Notes: generated from the letters alone by a model not told the origin. A stretch of DNA of 64,000 nucleotides from DASUPK01 sp963695805 (GCA_963695805.1 CAVOHV010000015.1:310001-374000), one strand, 5' to 3'. Positions 16,632-25,315 are shown, numbered from the stretch's first letter. A program made the numbers and translations.

Positions 16632-17500
16632 AGGCCGCGCAGATCTCCGAGCAGGTGGCACTGCTCCCCTGGCGCGGTGAGGCGGAGGAGCGGCCCTCGC
16701 TTGCCGTCCCGCCCGACCCCATGCCGCTCCTGCTCAGGCGCCGGTTCCGCAAGCGCTGGCGCTGGGTGGGGGCCTTCGCGGACAATCTGATCGTCTTCGC
16801 CGCGAACGTCCAGGTCGGCCCCGCCGCGATGACGTTCTGGGGGATCTGGGACCGCGAGCGCCGGCGACTCTGGGAGGGCACCCGCAGGGACTTCCCGGGT
16901 CGGCGCCGTCAGGTCTCGATGCCGGGTCGTTCGGCTCGCGTTCGCGCGGGAAGCATCGAGTTCGACCTGGAGTTCGATCAGGGATTCCCGATCGAGTCCA
17001 TGTGCCCGAACGGCGAGGGTGGCTACACCTGGACTCGCAAGGAGGCCGGGATGCCCGTCCACGGCGAGGTGCGGATCGGCAGGAGGACCAGCGCGCTCGA
17101 CGGCCTTGGCGTGATGGACGATTCGGCTGGGTACCACCGGCGCTACACGTCCTGGAAGTGGTCCGCGGGGGTGGGCGCGGCCCGCGACGGTCGCAAGGTC
17201 GCCTGGAATCTGGTCACGGGGATCAACGACCCGCCGGTGGACAGCGAGCGGGCGATCTGGGTCGCCGGCCTGCCCACCGAGCCTGGGCCGGTCGACTTTC
17301 AGGGACTCGGGTCGATCCTCTTCGAGGACGAGTCGCGGCTCAATTTCTCCGCCGAGACCAAGCGCACCCATCACGAGGGCATTCCGCTGCTGGCCCGATC
17401 CGACTACGAGGCGCCCTTCGGCACCTTCACCGGCTCACTGAACGGGCTGCCCCTCGACTCGGCGCTCGGCGTGATGGAGGCGCACGATGCCGTCTGGTAA
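16628..17500 (+). CDS. Uncharacterised protein, DUF2804-like
   Basis: A protein of 290 residues from a TTG that overlaps the dehalogenase stop. Trp- and Arg-rich segments (FRKRWRWVGAFADN, FWGIWDRERRRLWEGTRRDF, AGYHRRYTSWKWSAGVG) and the overall beta-rich look recall the DUF2804 family, which has no established function. No signal peptide or membrane helix is present. It overlaps the next gene by 14 bp, so it is expressed with the dehalogenase and two membrane proteins. I do not recognise a catalytic motif. Confidence 0.55.
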   Translation: MKAAQISEQVALLPWRGEAEERPSLAVPPDPMPLLLRRRFRKRWRWVGAFADNLIVFAANVQVGPAAMTFWGIWDRERRRLWEGTRRDFPGRRRQVSMPGRSARVRAGSIEFDLEFDQGFPIESMCPNGEGGYTWTRKEAGMPVHGEVRIGRRTSALDGLGVMDDSAGYHRRYTSWKWSAGVGAARDGRKVAWNLVTGINDPPVDSERAIWVAGLPTEPGPVDFQGLGSILFEDESRLNFSAETKRTHHEGIPLLARSDYEAPFGTFTGSLNGLPLDSALGVMEAHDAVW

Positions 17501-18353
17501 GGACGAGTGGATCGCCGTGGCCAAGGCGATCTACAGCCGTTTCGGGGAGGTGCAGCTCACCGATCGCGCCGCCGCGCTGACCTACTACGGGATCCTCTCG
17601 CTGTTCCCGGCGCTGCTCGTGGTCGTAGCGCTGATTGCCCTGCTCGGCCAGTACCCGGAGACCTACCAGAGCATCGTCGACACGCTCCGCGATGCGGCCC
17701 CCGGCGCCGGCGTGGACGCCATCGACAGCGCGCTGCGCAACGCGGTCTCCAACCGTGGAAACGCCGGCTTCCTGCTTGTGGTCGGCCTGCTTCTTGCCTT
17801 CTATTCGGCCTCGGGCGCGATCGGGGCCGCGATGCGCTCCCTCGAGGCGATCAACCGGGTCAAGGGGTCGCGGAAGTTCCTGCCCAACCTCGGAGTGCGG
17901 CTGGGACTGACGGCGCTGCTCGCCGTGCTCATCCTGATCGCGTTTCTCGCCGTCGTCGTGGCCGGGCCGCTTTTCGGCAGCATCGCCGACGCGGCCGGCA
18001 TGTCCGGCCTCGTCGCCGGGCTGGTCGGCTATCTGCGCTGGCCGGTTGGCGCAGCGGCGCTGCTCACTGCCTTCGCGGTCGTCTACGCGCTCGCCCCACG
18101 GCGCACCCCGACCCCGGGGGACCGCTCGCTGCGCTCGGTACTTCCCGGCGCGGTGATCGGCACGGCGCTCTGGTTTGCCGTTTCTTTGCTCTTCACGGCG
18201 TACGTCTCGCATTTCGGCTCCTATGACAAGACGTACGGCACGCTCGGCGCCCTGATCTCCCTCCTGATCTGGCTCTGGCTCGGCAACCTGGCGTTCCTGC
18301 TGGGTGCGTTGTTCAACGCCGAGACGCAGCGGATCAGGGGCCAGGATTCATGA
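17487..18353 (+). CDS. YihY/BrkB-family inner membrane protein
   Basis: A 288-residue protein with six hydrophobic segments. YihY hallmarks are RAAALTYYGILSLFPALLVV near the N-terminus, then INRVKGSRKF, GAVIGTALWFAVSLLF, and near the end YGTLGALISLLIWLWLGNLAFLLGALFNAE. The family is widespread and its biochemical role is unsettled; the old ribonuclease BN label is not supported for it. It starts at ATG 17487 inside the previous gene and overlaps the next by 4 bp. Confidence 0.88.
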   Translation: MPSGKDEWIAVAKAIYSRFGEVQLTDRAAALTYYGILSLFPALLVVVALIALLGQYPETYQSIVDTLRDAAPGAGVDAIDSALRNAVSNRGNAGFLLVVGLLLAFYSASGAIGAAMRSLEAINRVKGSRKFLPNLGVRLGLTALLAVLILIAFLAVVVAGPLFGSIADAAGMSGLVAGLVGYLRWPVGAAALLTAFAVVYALAPRRTPTPGDRSLRSVLPGAVIGTALWFAVSLLFTAYVSHFGSYDKTYGTLGALISLLIWLWLGNLAFLLGALFNAETQRIRGQDS

Positions 18354-19327
18354 CGCTTCCGCTGGGAGTCGACCTCGGCAACAGCCTCGAGAGCTTCCGG
18401 CACGGAGCCGAGGAGTTCTTCCATCGCCTGGGCGATATCGGCTGGCCATCGATGGTGATCGCGCTGGCCTTCTACCTCGCCCACCTCCTGGCGCGCAGCC
18501 GCGCCTGGCAGAACACCCTTGGGGCCGCTTACCCCGACCGGTCGGTGCCGTACTGGCGGATCACGGCCGCCTACCTCGTGGGCGCCGGGATGAACAGCGT
18601 CGTGCCCGCGCGCGTCGGCGACGCCGTGAAGATCTTCCTCGCCAAGCGCTCAATCCGGCGATCGACCTACACGACCGTGGTCTCCTCCTTCTTCGTCGGC
18701 TCCGTCTTCGACACGACGGTGGGGATCCTGGTCTTCGTCTACGCGCTCACCCAGGGACTTTTGCCCAATCCGCCCGAGCTGCCCGACCTCCCCGCCTTCG
18801 ACATCGCGTTCTGGGCCCAGCACCCGAGCCTGCTCCTGTTTACGCTGACGGCCCTCGGGATCCTGGTCGTGGTCCTCTTCGCAGTTCTTGCCCGCCGGGT
18901 GGAGGAGTTCTGGGACCACATCAAGCAGGGCGCGATCGTGCTGGCGACTCCGACCGCCTACCTGCGCACAGTTGCCTCGTGGCAGGGCGTGGGCTGGGTG
19001 ATGCGCTTCGCCTCCTACTGGTTCTTCCTCGAGGCCTTCCACATCGGCGGCTCGTTCCAGAACGTGCTGCTGGTTATGAGCGTGCAGACGATCTCCAACC
19101 TCCTGCCATTGACCCCCGGCGGCGCGGGCGCGCAGCAGGCGCTGCTGGTCGCGACACTGGTGGGGCCGGGGCCGATCGCGGTGCTCACCTACTCGGTGGG
19201 CCAGCAGATCGCGATCGCCGCCTGGACCGTGGTGCTCGGAGCCGTCGCCCTGATCGTCGTCTTCCGCACCACCGACTGGCGCCGTCTGATCCGCAGCGCG
19301 AGCCGCGAGGCTGGGCAGCAGGCGTAG
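18350..19327 (+). CDS. Lysylphosphatidylglycerol synthase TM-region/UPF0104-like membrane protein
   Basis: A 325-residue polytopic protein. Segments AAYLVGAGMNSVVPARVGDAVK and SVQTISNLLPLTPGGAGAQQALL match the two conserved motifs (N-x-x-x-PARxGD and P-x-x-PGGxG) of the UPF0104/AglD family, the membrane part of MprF. In MprF this domain flips lipids; stand-alone homologues are thought to flip or handle polar lipids. The aminoacyl-transferase domain is absent. It is the last gene of the dehalogenase operon. Confidence 0.82.
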   Translation: MTLPLGVDLGNSLESFRHGAEEFFHRLGDIGWPSMVIALAFYLAHLLARSRAWQNTLGAAYPDRSVPYWRITAAYLVGAGMNSVVPARVGDAVKIFLAKRSIRRSTYTTVVSSFFVGSVFDTTVGILVFVYALTQGLLPNPPELPDLPAFDIAFWAQHPSLLLFTLTALGILVVVLFAVLARRVEEFWDHIKQGAIVLATPTAYLRTVASWQGVGWVMRFASYWFFLEAFHIGGSFQNVLLVMSVQTISNLLPLTPGGAGAQQALLVATLVGPGPIAVLTYSVGQQIAIAAWTVVLGAVALIVVFRTTDWRRLIRSASREAGQQA

Positions 19328-19457
19328 CCCTTAGCTGCTGTCCCGCGTGGCGCAAAACCGACCGTCTATGCCGGTAAAGCGCCAAGCACCCGACGCCCGG
19401 GAGTGCAGGCGCGCACGTCGGCCCGGCGCAGCCAGGCGAACCGAATCGGCCTCGCCT

Positions 19458-20663
19458 TCACCTGGCGTGGCGGTCCCTCGCCACCGGCCGGCCCGTGGCG
19501 AGCACGCGTTCGAGCGTGTCGAGGGCGAACGAGACATCGTCCGAACTGTTAAAGAAGTGAATCGAGAACCTCGTCGATCCGAAGCGCGGGGAGACGATCA
19601 CTCCCGATTGATTCATCCACGCAGCCACCTGCTCGCCGTCGCGCTCGGGGAAACGTGCGGTGACGATGCCACTTCGCCGCTCATCCTCGCGTGGCGTGAT
19701 CACCTCGGCTCCCAGGTGTTCGAGCCCCTCGGTGAGCGTCGAAGCCAGTTTTAGGTTGTGCTCGAGGATCCGATCGGCGCCGATCATCGAGATCTGCCTG
19801 ATCGCGGCCGCCAGCGCAACGCCGGCGGAGTAGGACATGGTCGCGTAGTGGAGTCTCTCGACCACCGACGAGTCCAGTCTGAGCGAAGAGGCGTGCAGCA
19901 ACCAGGGGTCGACCGCACTCTTCCATCCGACGAAGGGAGGGTCGAGCCGCTCGAGCAGCCGCTCGCCGACGTAGCAGAGCGCCGCGCCAAAGGGTCCGCA
20001 GAGCCACTTGTAGCCCGCGCACAGCAGCGCGTCGATTCTCACGCTGGAGAGATCAATCGGAACCGCCCCCAGCGATTGCGAGGCATCGACGATCAGCAGG
20101 GCGCCGTTGGTCTCGGCCAACTCCGAGAGCTCCTCGAGCTGGTAGCGAAAGCCGGTCGAGTACTGGACGTGGCTGACGCTGATTGCTGCGGTTCGCTGGT
20201 CGACGGCCTCAGCGAGCCCCTCGAACGAGAGCTTGGCCGGGTCCCCGGCCGCTGAAACCAGGCGGACCTCCGCCCCGGTGTCTCGCGCGACCCTCATCCA
20301 GGGATAGGTGACGGTGGGGAACTCGAGGTCGATCGAGACCACATTGCTGCCGCTCTCTGGACGCAGCGACCAGGCGACCTGCGAGAGCGCCTCAGTGACG
20401 CTTGTCGTCACCGCGACCTGTTCGGCCGGTGCGCCGAGCAGCGCGGCACCCTCACGGCGCGCCTGCTCGAGGACGCCCACCTCGGTCGGCTCATCGAACC
20501 AAGTGGTGCCATACAGGCCGAGCTGGCGCTGGAACTTCTCCTCCTCGGCCAGGGCGCTCCGCGACATTAGACCGATCGAGGCCGTGTTCATGTAACAGAT
20601 CTCGTCGAGTGAGGGGAATTCGCCCGCGGGGGCCAGCGAGGCGTCCACGTTCTCCTCCGACAT
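19458..20663 (-). CDS. Class V aminotransferase (SufS/isopenicillin-epimerase-like PLP enzyme)
   Basis: A protein of 401 residues from the ATG at 20663; the longer frame upstream runs into the intergenic repeat and is rejected. The PLP-binding Lys is in LLCAGYKWLCGPFGAAL (about residue 200), the Asp that binds the pyridine nitrogen is in LLIVDASQSLGAVPI, and VTTSVTEALSQVAW forms the phosphate-binding region. The N-terminal YMNTASIGLMS is typical of this group. Possible reactions include cysteine desulfuration, aminotransfer or epimerisation; no SufU/IscU neighbour is seen. GATACT and 8 nt precede the ATG. The 19328-19457 gap downstream holds nothing recognisable. Confidence 0.8.
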   Translation of the reverse strand: MSEENVDASLAPAGEFPSLDEICYMNTASIGLMSRSALAEEEKFQRQLGLYGTTWFDEPTEVGVLEQARREGAALLGAPAEQVAVTTSVTEALSQVAWSLRPESGSNVVSIDLEFPTVTYPWMRVARDTGAEVRLVSAAGDPAKLSFEGLAEAVDQRTAAISVSHVQYSTGFRYQLEELSELAETNGALLIVDASQSLGAVPIDLSSVRIDALLCAGYKWLCGPFGAALCYVGERLLERLDPPFVGWKSAVDPWLLHASSLRLDSSVVERLHYATMSYSAGVALAAAIRQISMIGADRILEHNLKLASTLTEGLEHLGAEVITPREDERRSGIVTARFPERDGEQVAAWMNQSGVIVSPRFGSTRFSIHFFNSSDDVSFALDTLERVLATGRPVARDRHAR

Positions 20664-20699
20664 CGCCACGCAGTATCTCGCGGCGACTTGCGAACAGCT

Positions 20700-20741
20700 G
20701 CTTCCCATGGAAAGCGGCATAGCCGCTTTTCGTCCAAAAGC
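20700..20741. repeat. Palindromic repeat, copy 1
   Basis: The unit begins GCTTCCCATGGAAAGC (imperfect palindrome), followed by GCGGC-AT-AGCCGC and GCTTTT-CGTCC-AAAAGC, three stacked dyads in 42 bp. Related copies lie at 22347-22381 and 23445-23480. It is located upstream of the class V aminotransferase. Confidence 0.55.
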
Positions 20742-20808
20742 GAGGGCCAGGCGTTGCGACGGTCGATGCGGGCGCTTTCCCTACGCCGCGCACGGATCAC
20801 GCATCCCT

Positions 20809-20874
20809 TCAGGATCCAAAAAGGGTCCGCACGACGCTCACACTGCCATCACGCACCGTGAGTACGTCGATCCC
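20809..20874 (-). pseudogene. Possible remnant of a SnoaL-like protein end
   Basis: One frame ends GIDVLTVRDGSVSVVRTLFGS, which resembles the last strand of SnoaL/NTF2-fold proteins (ID-V-x-x-x-x-DG-x-I-x-x-V-R). It abuts the point where the FAD oxidase loses its C-terminus, as if two broken genes were joined. It is too short to be certain. Confidence 0.25.
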
Positions 20875-21915
20875 GCGGACCGGCCCCGAACTTCGCGTGG
20901 ATCTCCACCGCCTCGTCGGGGATCTCCTTGACGAAGTCGGCGCGCCAGTGCCACTGGTCGCCGGCGCCGTAGACCTCGTCGAACGCGCTCTGGATCGCCG
21001 GGCGCGGCATCGGCGCCGGGCCGTGCAACAGCGGCTCCGGAAGGGCATCCAGCAGCGGTGCCATCGCCGCGGCGGCCGCCTCCTCGTCGGCGCCCGCGTA
21101 GCACCACACGACCCCGCAGACCTTGCGCAGGTGGATCTCCTCGGGGAAGGGCGGGCCCGGCGGGACCGAGCCGAAGAGGAAGAAGCCGTTCAGCTCGCGC
21201 GGCGCCTTGGGGAGGAAATCGCGGTAGGCCGAAAGGACCTCCGCTCCCTGCTCGACCGGCCAGAACGTCGGTCCGGCGACAACCGTTTCAACCTCATGAA
21301 GGCGGAACAGGAAGGAGGTGACGACGCCGAAGTTGCCTCCGCCACCGCGGATGGCCCAGAAAAGGTCGGGATTCTCGTCCGCGCTGGCGCGCACTTGCTC
21401 GCCGCTCGCCAGAACGAGGTCGGCCTCGAGCAGGTTGTCGATCGCGAGCCCGCACTTGCGGGTCAGATGGCCGAGGCCGCCGCCCAGGGTGAGGCCACCG
21501 ACCCCCGTCGTCGAGATGATTCCGCTCGGCGTCGCGAGCCAGTGCTCGTTCGTTGCTCGGTCGACGTCGCCCCAGGTGCCGCCGCCGCCGACCCGAACCG
21601 TGCGCGCCTCCGGATCGACCTCGACGTCACGCAGCAACGAGAGATCGATCACGACACCGTCGTCGCAGGTTCCCAGCCCAGCGCCGTTGTGGGAGCCGCC
21701 GCGGACCGCAACTCGTGGTCGCGAGCGAACCCCACAGCTGCGGCCACGTCGTCGGGGTTCGCACAGCGGGCGATCAGCGCCGGCCGTCTGTCGATTATGG
21801 CTTTGAAGACCTTGCGCGCTTCGGCGTACTCACCATCCTCGGGCCCGATCAGCGTTCCGGTGAATCGGCCCAGCTCTTCACGTGCGGTGCTTGAGGGTGT
21901 GGTCCCAGTGCTCAT
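20849..21915 (-). pseudogene. FAD-linked oxidoreductase (PCMH/BBE type), frameshifted and C-terminally truncated
   Basis: The N-terminal frame starts at ATG 21915 behind a perfect AGGAGG, 5 nt spacing, and reads into the FAD domain (RRPALIARCANPDDVAAAVG). Near 21710 one base is missing; the next frame restores RGGSHNGAGLGTCDDGVVID, whose His is the usual flavinylation residue, then GGLTLGGGLGHLTRKCGLAI and AIRGGGGNFGVVTSF. The second frame stops at 20849, about 60-100 residues short of the usual berberine-bridge C-terminus. A real deletion at the 3' end makes this likely a pseudogene even if the frameshift is an error. Confidence 0.65.
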
Positions 21916-22406
21916 TCCGTCCTCCTGATTCGAGTCTGTTGTTGCCGGGAGTGTTTTTCGTCCAAACCCGGTGATCCGACCAAACGGAACGGCGGGATCG
22001 GGAGTCAGGCGCGGGGAGAGGCGATTAGGTCGAGCCATGCGGTCTGCGGACCCGCTCCCGCTGAACTCGCGGAACGCTCCTGCGACTGCGTTCGCGACGC
22101 CACCCGGCCTCAGGCGGATCGGCGAGAACGAGCCGCCCTCCGGTTGGGATTCGAAACTCGTAGTGGCCGTTCGTGAGTGTTACCGCTGGTCCCTTCATTG
22201 CTCATTCCTTGCTCGTCCTTGCTGCGCTGTCTGATCGGGATACGGGAACCACTTGCAGCGGGATTCGGAGGTGTGCGCAAAATCACGCTGGTAAGCACGC
22301 GGAACGTCTCCGGGTTAACCGGGCGAGGTATCTCGCCGAAAGTTCCGCTTTCCATGCAAAGCGCCGCTTCTCGTCCAAAGCAGCACTCCGCCGCAGCTTG
22401 GCAACC
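21916..22406. other. Non-coding interval with repeat copy 2
   Basis: About 490 bp between the FAD oxidase start and the LLM oxidoreductase stop. Only short overlapping frames with no recognisable protein features occur. It contains TTTTTCGTCCAAA near 21953-21965, a piece shared with the palindromic repeat, and the full second copy at 22347-22381. Base composition is slightly less GC-rich than the flanking genes. Confidence 0.5.
22347..22381. repeat. Palindromic repeat, copy 2
   Basis: The unit begins GCTTTCCATGCAAAGC and continues GCCGCTTCTCGTCCAAAGC. It shares the CATG-centred dyad and the CGTCCAAA segment with copy 1. It lies just beyond the 3' end of the LLM oxidoreductase gene. Confidence 0.55.
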
Positions 22407-23348
22407 TCAGAGAGTGACCTGCGGAGTGACATGGGCCGCCAGCAACTCGATCTGGCGCCGCTCGTCGCCAAGGGGCCAGAAATGCACTCGCCGGCATCCC
22501 GCCTTCGCGTAGCGGGACAGGAGCTCCGCGCACTTCTCGGACGAACCGACGCAGACCTGCCCGCGGAGTTCTGCCGCGTCCCGCTTCAGAAGCGGTGCGA
22601 GGACCTCGTTCAGCATTCTTTCCTCCTCTGACTGGCTCTCGGTCACCCAGGTCCACATCGTGACCAACGCATTGGGGAAGTCATCCATGGGCCTTCCTTG
22701 CGTCCCCAGCTCACGCCGGAGGAACTGCGTGGCGGCGTCAAACCGCTCGGGCGTAGTGTTGTAGGCGGAGGCAAGCCAGCCGTCGCCGGCGCGCGCAACT
22801 CGGCGCAGACCTGCTTCCGAGCCCCAGCTCCCTATCCATAGGGGAATACCACCGGCTTGCCGCGGTGGCGGCGAGAGCCGAGCTTGGGGTGGGGCGAAAT
22901 ACCTTCCAGGGTCCGTCCATGCGTCGCCGCGCAGCAGCGCCCTGAGCATTGCGATCGCCTCGTCGAGGCGTTTCCACCGGTCCTCGAAGGGCACCCCCAG
23001 CGCGTCATAGTCACGCCTTGAAGAGCCCGGTCCGACGCCGGCGACGACGCGCCCATCGGAGAGGACATCGAGTGCGGAGAGCGCTTTGGCGAGCGGCACC
23101 GGTCCGCGCAGGACAGCCAACGAGAGTGTCGTCGCCAGGACCATGTCGCCTGAGCGCTCGACCATCGCGGCGAGGGCGGTGGGACCGTCAAGCCAAGGCG
23201 TCGAATAGACGAAATGGTCATTCGCCGAGACCGCCGCAAACCCGCACTCCCGAGCGGCGTCCACGGTTCGCTCAAGGCGCTCCCACGAGAGACCTTGGTC
23301 GCCGAAGTCCATCAATGGCAGGTGGACGCCGAAATCCATTCCGGCCAT
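22407..23348 (-). CDS. LLM-class (F420-type) flavin oxidoreductase
   Basis: A protein of 313 residues from the ATG at 23348. The TIM-barrel luciferase-like pattern is seen in MDFGVHLPLMDFGDQG, VSANDHFVYSTPWLDG, VLDVLSDGRVVAGVGPGSSRRDY (binding loop), GVPFEDRWKRLDEAI and PLWIGSWGSEAGLRRVAR. Members use F420H2 or FMNH2; the actinobacterial context and the absence of an FMN reductase next door favour F420, which is inference. The gene is bracketed by copies 2 and 3 of the palindromic repeat, suggesting it may have moved as a unit. A CTGGGGG/CCCCCAG hairpin lies just upstream (23360-23381). Confidence 0.82.
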   Translation of the reverse strand: MAGMDFGVHLPLMDFGDQGLSWERLERTVDAARECGFAAVSANDHFVYSTPWLDGPTALAAMVERSGDMVLATTLSLAVLRGPVPLAKALSALDVLSDGRVVAGVGPGSSRRDYDALGVPFEDRWKRLDEAIAMLRALLRGDAWTDPGRYFAPPQARLSPPPRQAGGIPLWIGSWGSEAGLRRVARAGDGWLASAYNTTPERFDAATQFLRRELGTQGRPMDDFPNALVTMWTWVTESQSEEERMLNEVLAPLLKRDAAELRGQVCVGSSEKCAELLSRYAKAGCRRVHFWPLGDERRQIELLAAHVTPQVTL

Positions 23349-23444
23349 AGCGTTGCAATCTGGGGGCGAGGGTCCCCCCAGGGCTGTCCGTAAGGACTGC
23401 CGGCGAGCGGAAAGCGTCAGCTTCAGCGCCGATTGAGAACCGCT

Positions 23445-23480
23445 GCTTTCCATGCAAAGCGGCTATCTCGCATCGCAGCT
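23445..23480. repeat. Palindromic repeat, copy 3
   Basis: The unit begins GCTTTCCATGCAAAGC, identical to copy 2 over 16 bp, and continues GGCTATCTCGCATCGCAGC. It lies upstream of the LLM oxidoreductase and touches the end of the pilin-like gene. Confidence 0.5.
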
Positions 23481-24195
23481 AACCGAAGGGGGCGTCCGCT
23501 GGGTCGTGAGGGAATCCACCAGCGCCAGGAGGTTCCTCGCCCGGCGGGAACTCGTAGTGGTCCCGGCCCGGCAGCGTCTCCAGCGGGACCAGGGCAGGAT
23601 CGTCCTCGAGGTTCAGCCGGATGCTCGAGGCCGCGGCGACCTCCGCCGGTCCGCCGGTGCGGACGATTCGATCCCAGCGAATCCCAGGTCGATAGAGCCA
23701 GTACGTGATCCGGACCGCGCCCCCGGCCGAGCGTTGATCCACCACCGAGGTGAACTCCGTGACCCTGCGGCCCGACGCGGTGAGGCCGGGTTCGTCACCG
23801 GGCGCGGCACAGCTCGCCTGCCTGCAGTAGCGGAAGTCGACCGGCAGCTCGCCGGCGACGGCCGCCGGCTCGGGCGCCAGGTAGCGGACCACCTTCGCCA
23901 GTGAGAAGCCGTAGGCGAGGGCCAGCGGATTGCGGCCGCAGGGCACCGGGTAGCGCGGGGCGCAGGCGATCCGGCGCGCGAGCATCTCGCCGAGCTCGCG
24001 GTCGGCCCGCCGTGGCGGTGAGGCCACCAGGGCGGCGATCGCGATCACGATCAGCAGGCCGATCATCCCGCCCAGAGCGAGGTACTCGACCGAGGCGCCG
24101 CCCCGGCGTCCGGCTGTGGGGATGTCCGGCACCGGCGCACGCTCTCCCGTCCGGCGTGCCGCATGTCGCGCGGGCCGTGCCGAATCCCCGGCCAA
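23479..24195 (-). CDS. Flp/TadE-like pseudopilin with soluble C-domain
   Basis: A 238-residue protein with one membrane helix (residues about 38-59) right after RRGGASVEYLALGG. Cleavage between the two glycines would put Glu at +5 and Tyr at +6, the Flp/TadE class III signal. The rest is an exported domain with Cys pairs (ACAPRYPVPCG, YCRQASCAA) that could form disulfides. TTG 24195 is the longest start; GTG 24132 would give a shorter leader more typical of prepilins. No tad assembly genes are in the window. The function is unknown beyond a pilin-like surface protein. Confidence 0.6.
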   Translation of the reverse strand: MAGDSARPARHAARRTGERAPVPDIPTAGRRGGASVEYLALGGMIGLLIVIAIAALVASPPRRADRELGEMLARRIACAPRYPVPCGRNPLALAYGFSLAKVVRYLAPEPAAVAGELPVDFRYCRQASCAAPGDEPGLTASGRRVTEFTSVVDQRSAGGAVRITYWLYRPGIRWDRIVRTGGPAEVAAASSIRLNLEDDPALVPLETLPGRDHYEFPPGEEPPGAGGFPHDPADAPFG

Positions 24196-24209
24196 GGAGT
24201 AACCCGGTC

Positions 24210-24215
24210 TATGAT
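24210..24215 (+). promoter_or_regulatory. -10 box of a leaderless gene
   Basis: TATGAT lies exactly 6 nt before the ATG at 24222, one of the clearest leaderless arrangements in the window. The predicted transcript would begin at or next to the start codon. Confidence 0.5.
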
Positions 24216-24221
24216 CGACGC

Positions 24222-24491
24222 ATGGAAGGCTTTGGCGGACTGTTCGGAGATCCGGAGGAGATGCGGCGCCGCATGGAGGAACTCCAGGAGCAGATGGCGG
24301 GAGCCCAGAAGGTGGCGTGGGCCGACAACGCGATCAAGCTCGCCGTCGAGATGACGGTGGCGGCGATCAGCTCGCTCGACCTGACCGGGTCCAGCGACGA
24401 GCAGGCCGTTCAGGTACGCGACGCGATCCGGATCGTCTTCCCGGAGGCCGTCACTCTGGTGCGGGAGGCCCGGGAGGGCCTTCAGGACTAG
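24222..24491 (+). CDS. Small coiled-coil protein of unknown function
   Basis: A protein of 89 residues. The N-terminus GLFGDPEEMRRRMEELQEQM is amphipathic and likely coiled-coil; the second half (VEMTVAAISSLDLTG, AIRIVFPEAVTLVREA) is predicted helical. It faintly recalls nucleoid-associated YbaB in layout, but sequence support is weak. A strong -10 box 6 nt upstream argues that it is a real gene starting here and not at an earlier codon of the longer open frame. It precedes an SDR gene by 13 bp, probably in one transcript. Confidence 0.6.
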   Translation: MEGFGGLFGDPEEMRRRMEELQEQMAGAQKVAWADNAIKLAVEMTVAAISSLDLTGSSDEQAVQVRDAIRIVFPEAVTLVREAREGLQD

Positions 24492-24504
24492 CCAGCCTGA
24501 TCCA

Positions 24505-25308
24505 GTGGGCCTGCCGGAACCCTCCGTCAGCAATACGGCCTTGGTCACGGGCGCGTCATCCGGGATCGGGGCGGCGATAGCGGCCGAACTCGCCTCTCGC
24601 GGCTTCTCGCTGATCCTGGTGGCGCGCCGCGAGGAGCGGCTGCTCAGCCTGGCGACGGAGCTCTCATCGGAGCACGGCATCGACGTAGAGGTGATCGCCG
24701 CCGACCTCGCCGACGAGGGGGAGCGTGACCGTCTGCAGCAGGAGCTCGGCGGCCGCGGTCGGGCCGTCGAGGTGCTGGTCAACAACGCCGGCTTCGGGCA
24801 CCAAGCCGACTTCGCGCGGAGCCCGCGGGAGCGGATGGTGGAGATGGTCCGGGTTAACGTCGAGGCCGTGGTCGACCTGACCAGCCGCTTCATCGGACCG
24901 ATGGTGGAGCGAGGCAGGGGGAGCGTCATCAACATCGCCTCGACCGCCGCGTTCCAGCCACTACCCGGCTCGGCGGTCTACGCGGCGAGCAAGTCCTTCG
25001 TGCTCTCCTTCAGTGAGGCGATCCGGACGGAGCTGCGCGGCACGGGCGTCACCGTCACCGCGGTGTGCCCGGGACCGGCCAAGACCGAGTTCACCGAGGT
25101 CGCCGGCGTCGGTGGAGTCGAACAGCGGACTCCGGGCGCCGTCTGGACGAGCGTGGAGGAGATCGCGCGCCAAGCGGTGGATGGCGCAAGGCGGGACAAG
25201 CGAGTCGTCGTGCCCGGCATGCTGAACCGCGCCAGCGCAATCGTGGGCCAGCACAGCCCCAGGGCTGTCGCGCTCCCCCTGATCAGCCGGGTCTGGCGCA
25301 ACCTCTAG
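24505..25308 (+). CDS. Short-chain dehydrogenase/reductase
   Basis: A 267-residue classical SDR: cofactor motif TGASSGIGAAIA (residues 15-26), LVARREERL favouring NADP(H), NNAGFG, catalytic Ser in IASTAAFQ, and YAASK with the catalytic Tyr and Lys. CPGPAKTEF follows the active site. The closest look is to the YqjQ/DltE-like SDR group. The substrate is unknown. GTG 24505 follows the small coiled-coil gene; the hydrolase-like gene begins 8 bp after the stop. Confidence 0.85.
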   Translation: MGLPEPSVSNTALVTGASSGIGAAIAAELASRGFSLILVARREERLLSLATELSSEHGIDVEVIAADLADEGERDRLQQELGGRGRAVEVLVNNAGFGHQADFARSPRERMVEMVRVNVEAVVDLTSRFIGPMVERGRGSVINIASTAAFQPLPGSAVYAASKSFVLSFSEAIRTELRGTGVTVTAVCPGPAKTEFTEVAGVGGVEQRTPGAVWTSVEEIARQAVDGARRDKRVVVPGMLNRASAIVGQHSPRAVALPLISRVWRNL

Positions 25309-25315
25309 GGAACGC

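Noticed and set aside
19347..19754. A plus-strand frame of 135 codons after the UPF0104-like gene
   Set aside because: Most of it is antisense to the class V aminotransferase and it has no recognisable features.
20664..20720. Nineteen-codon N-terminal extension of the class V aminotransferase
   Set aside because: It translates the palindromic repeat and the promoter; the conserved protein begins at ATG 20663.
23901..24221. N-terminal extension of the small coiled-coil protein to 196 codons
   Set aside because: The extension is antisense to the pilin-like gene, and a TATGAT box 6 nt before ATG 24222 fixes the shorter start.
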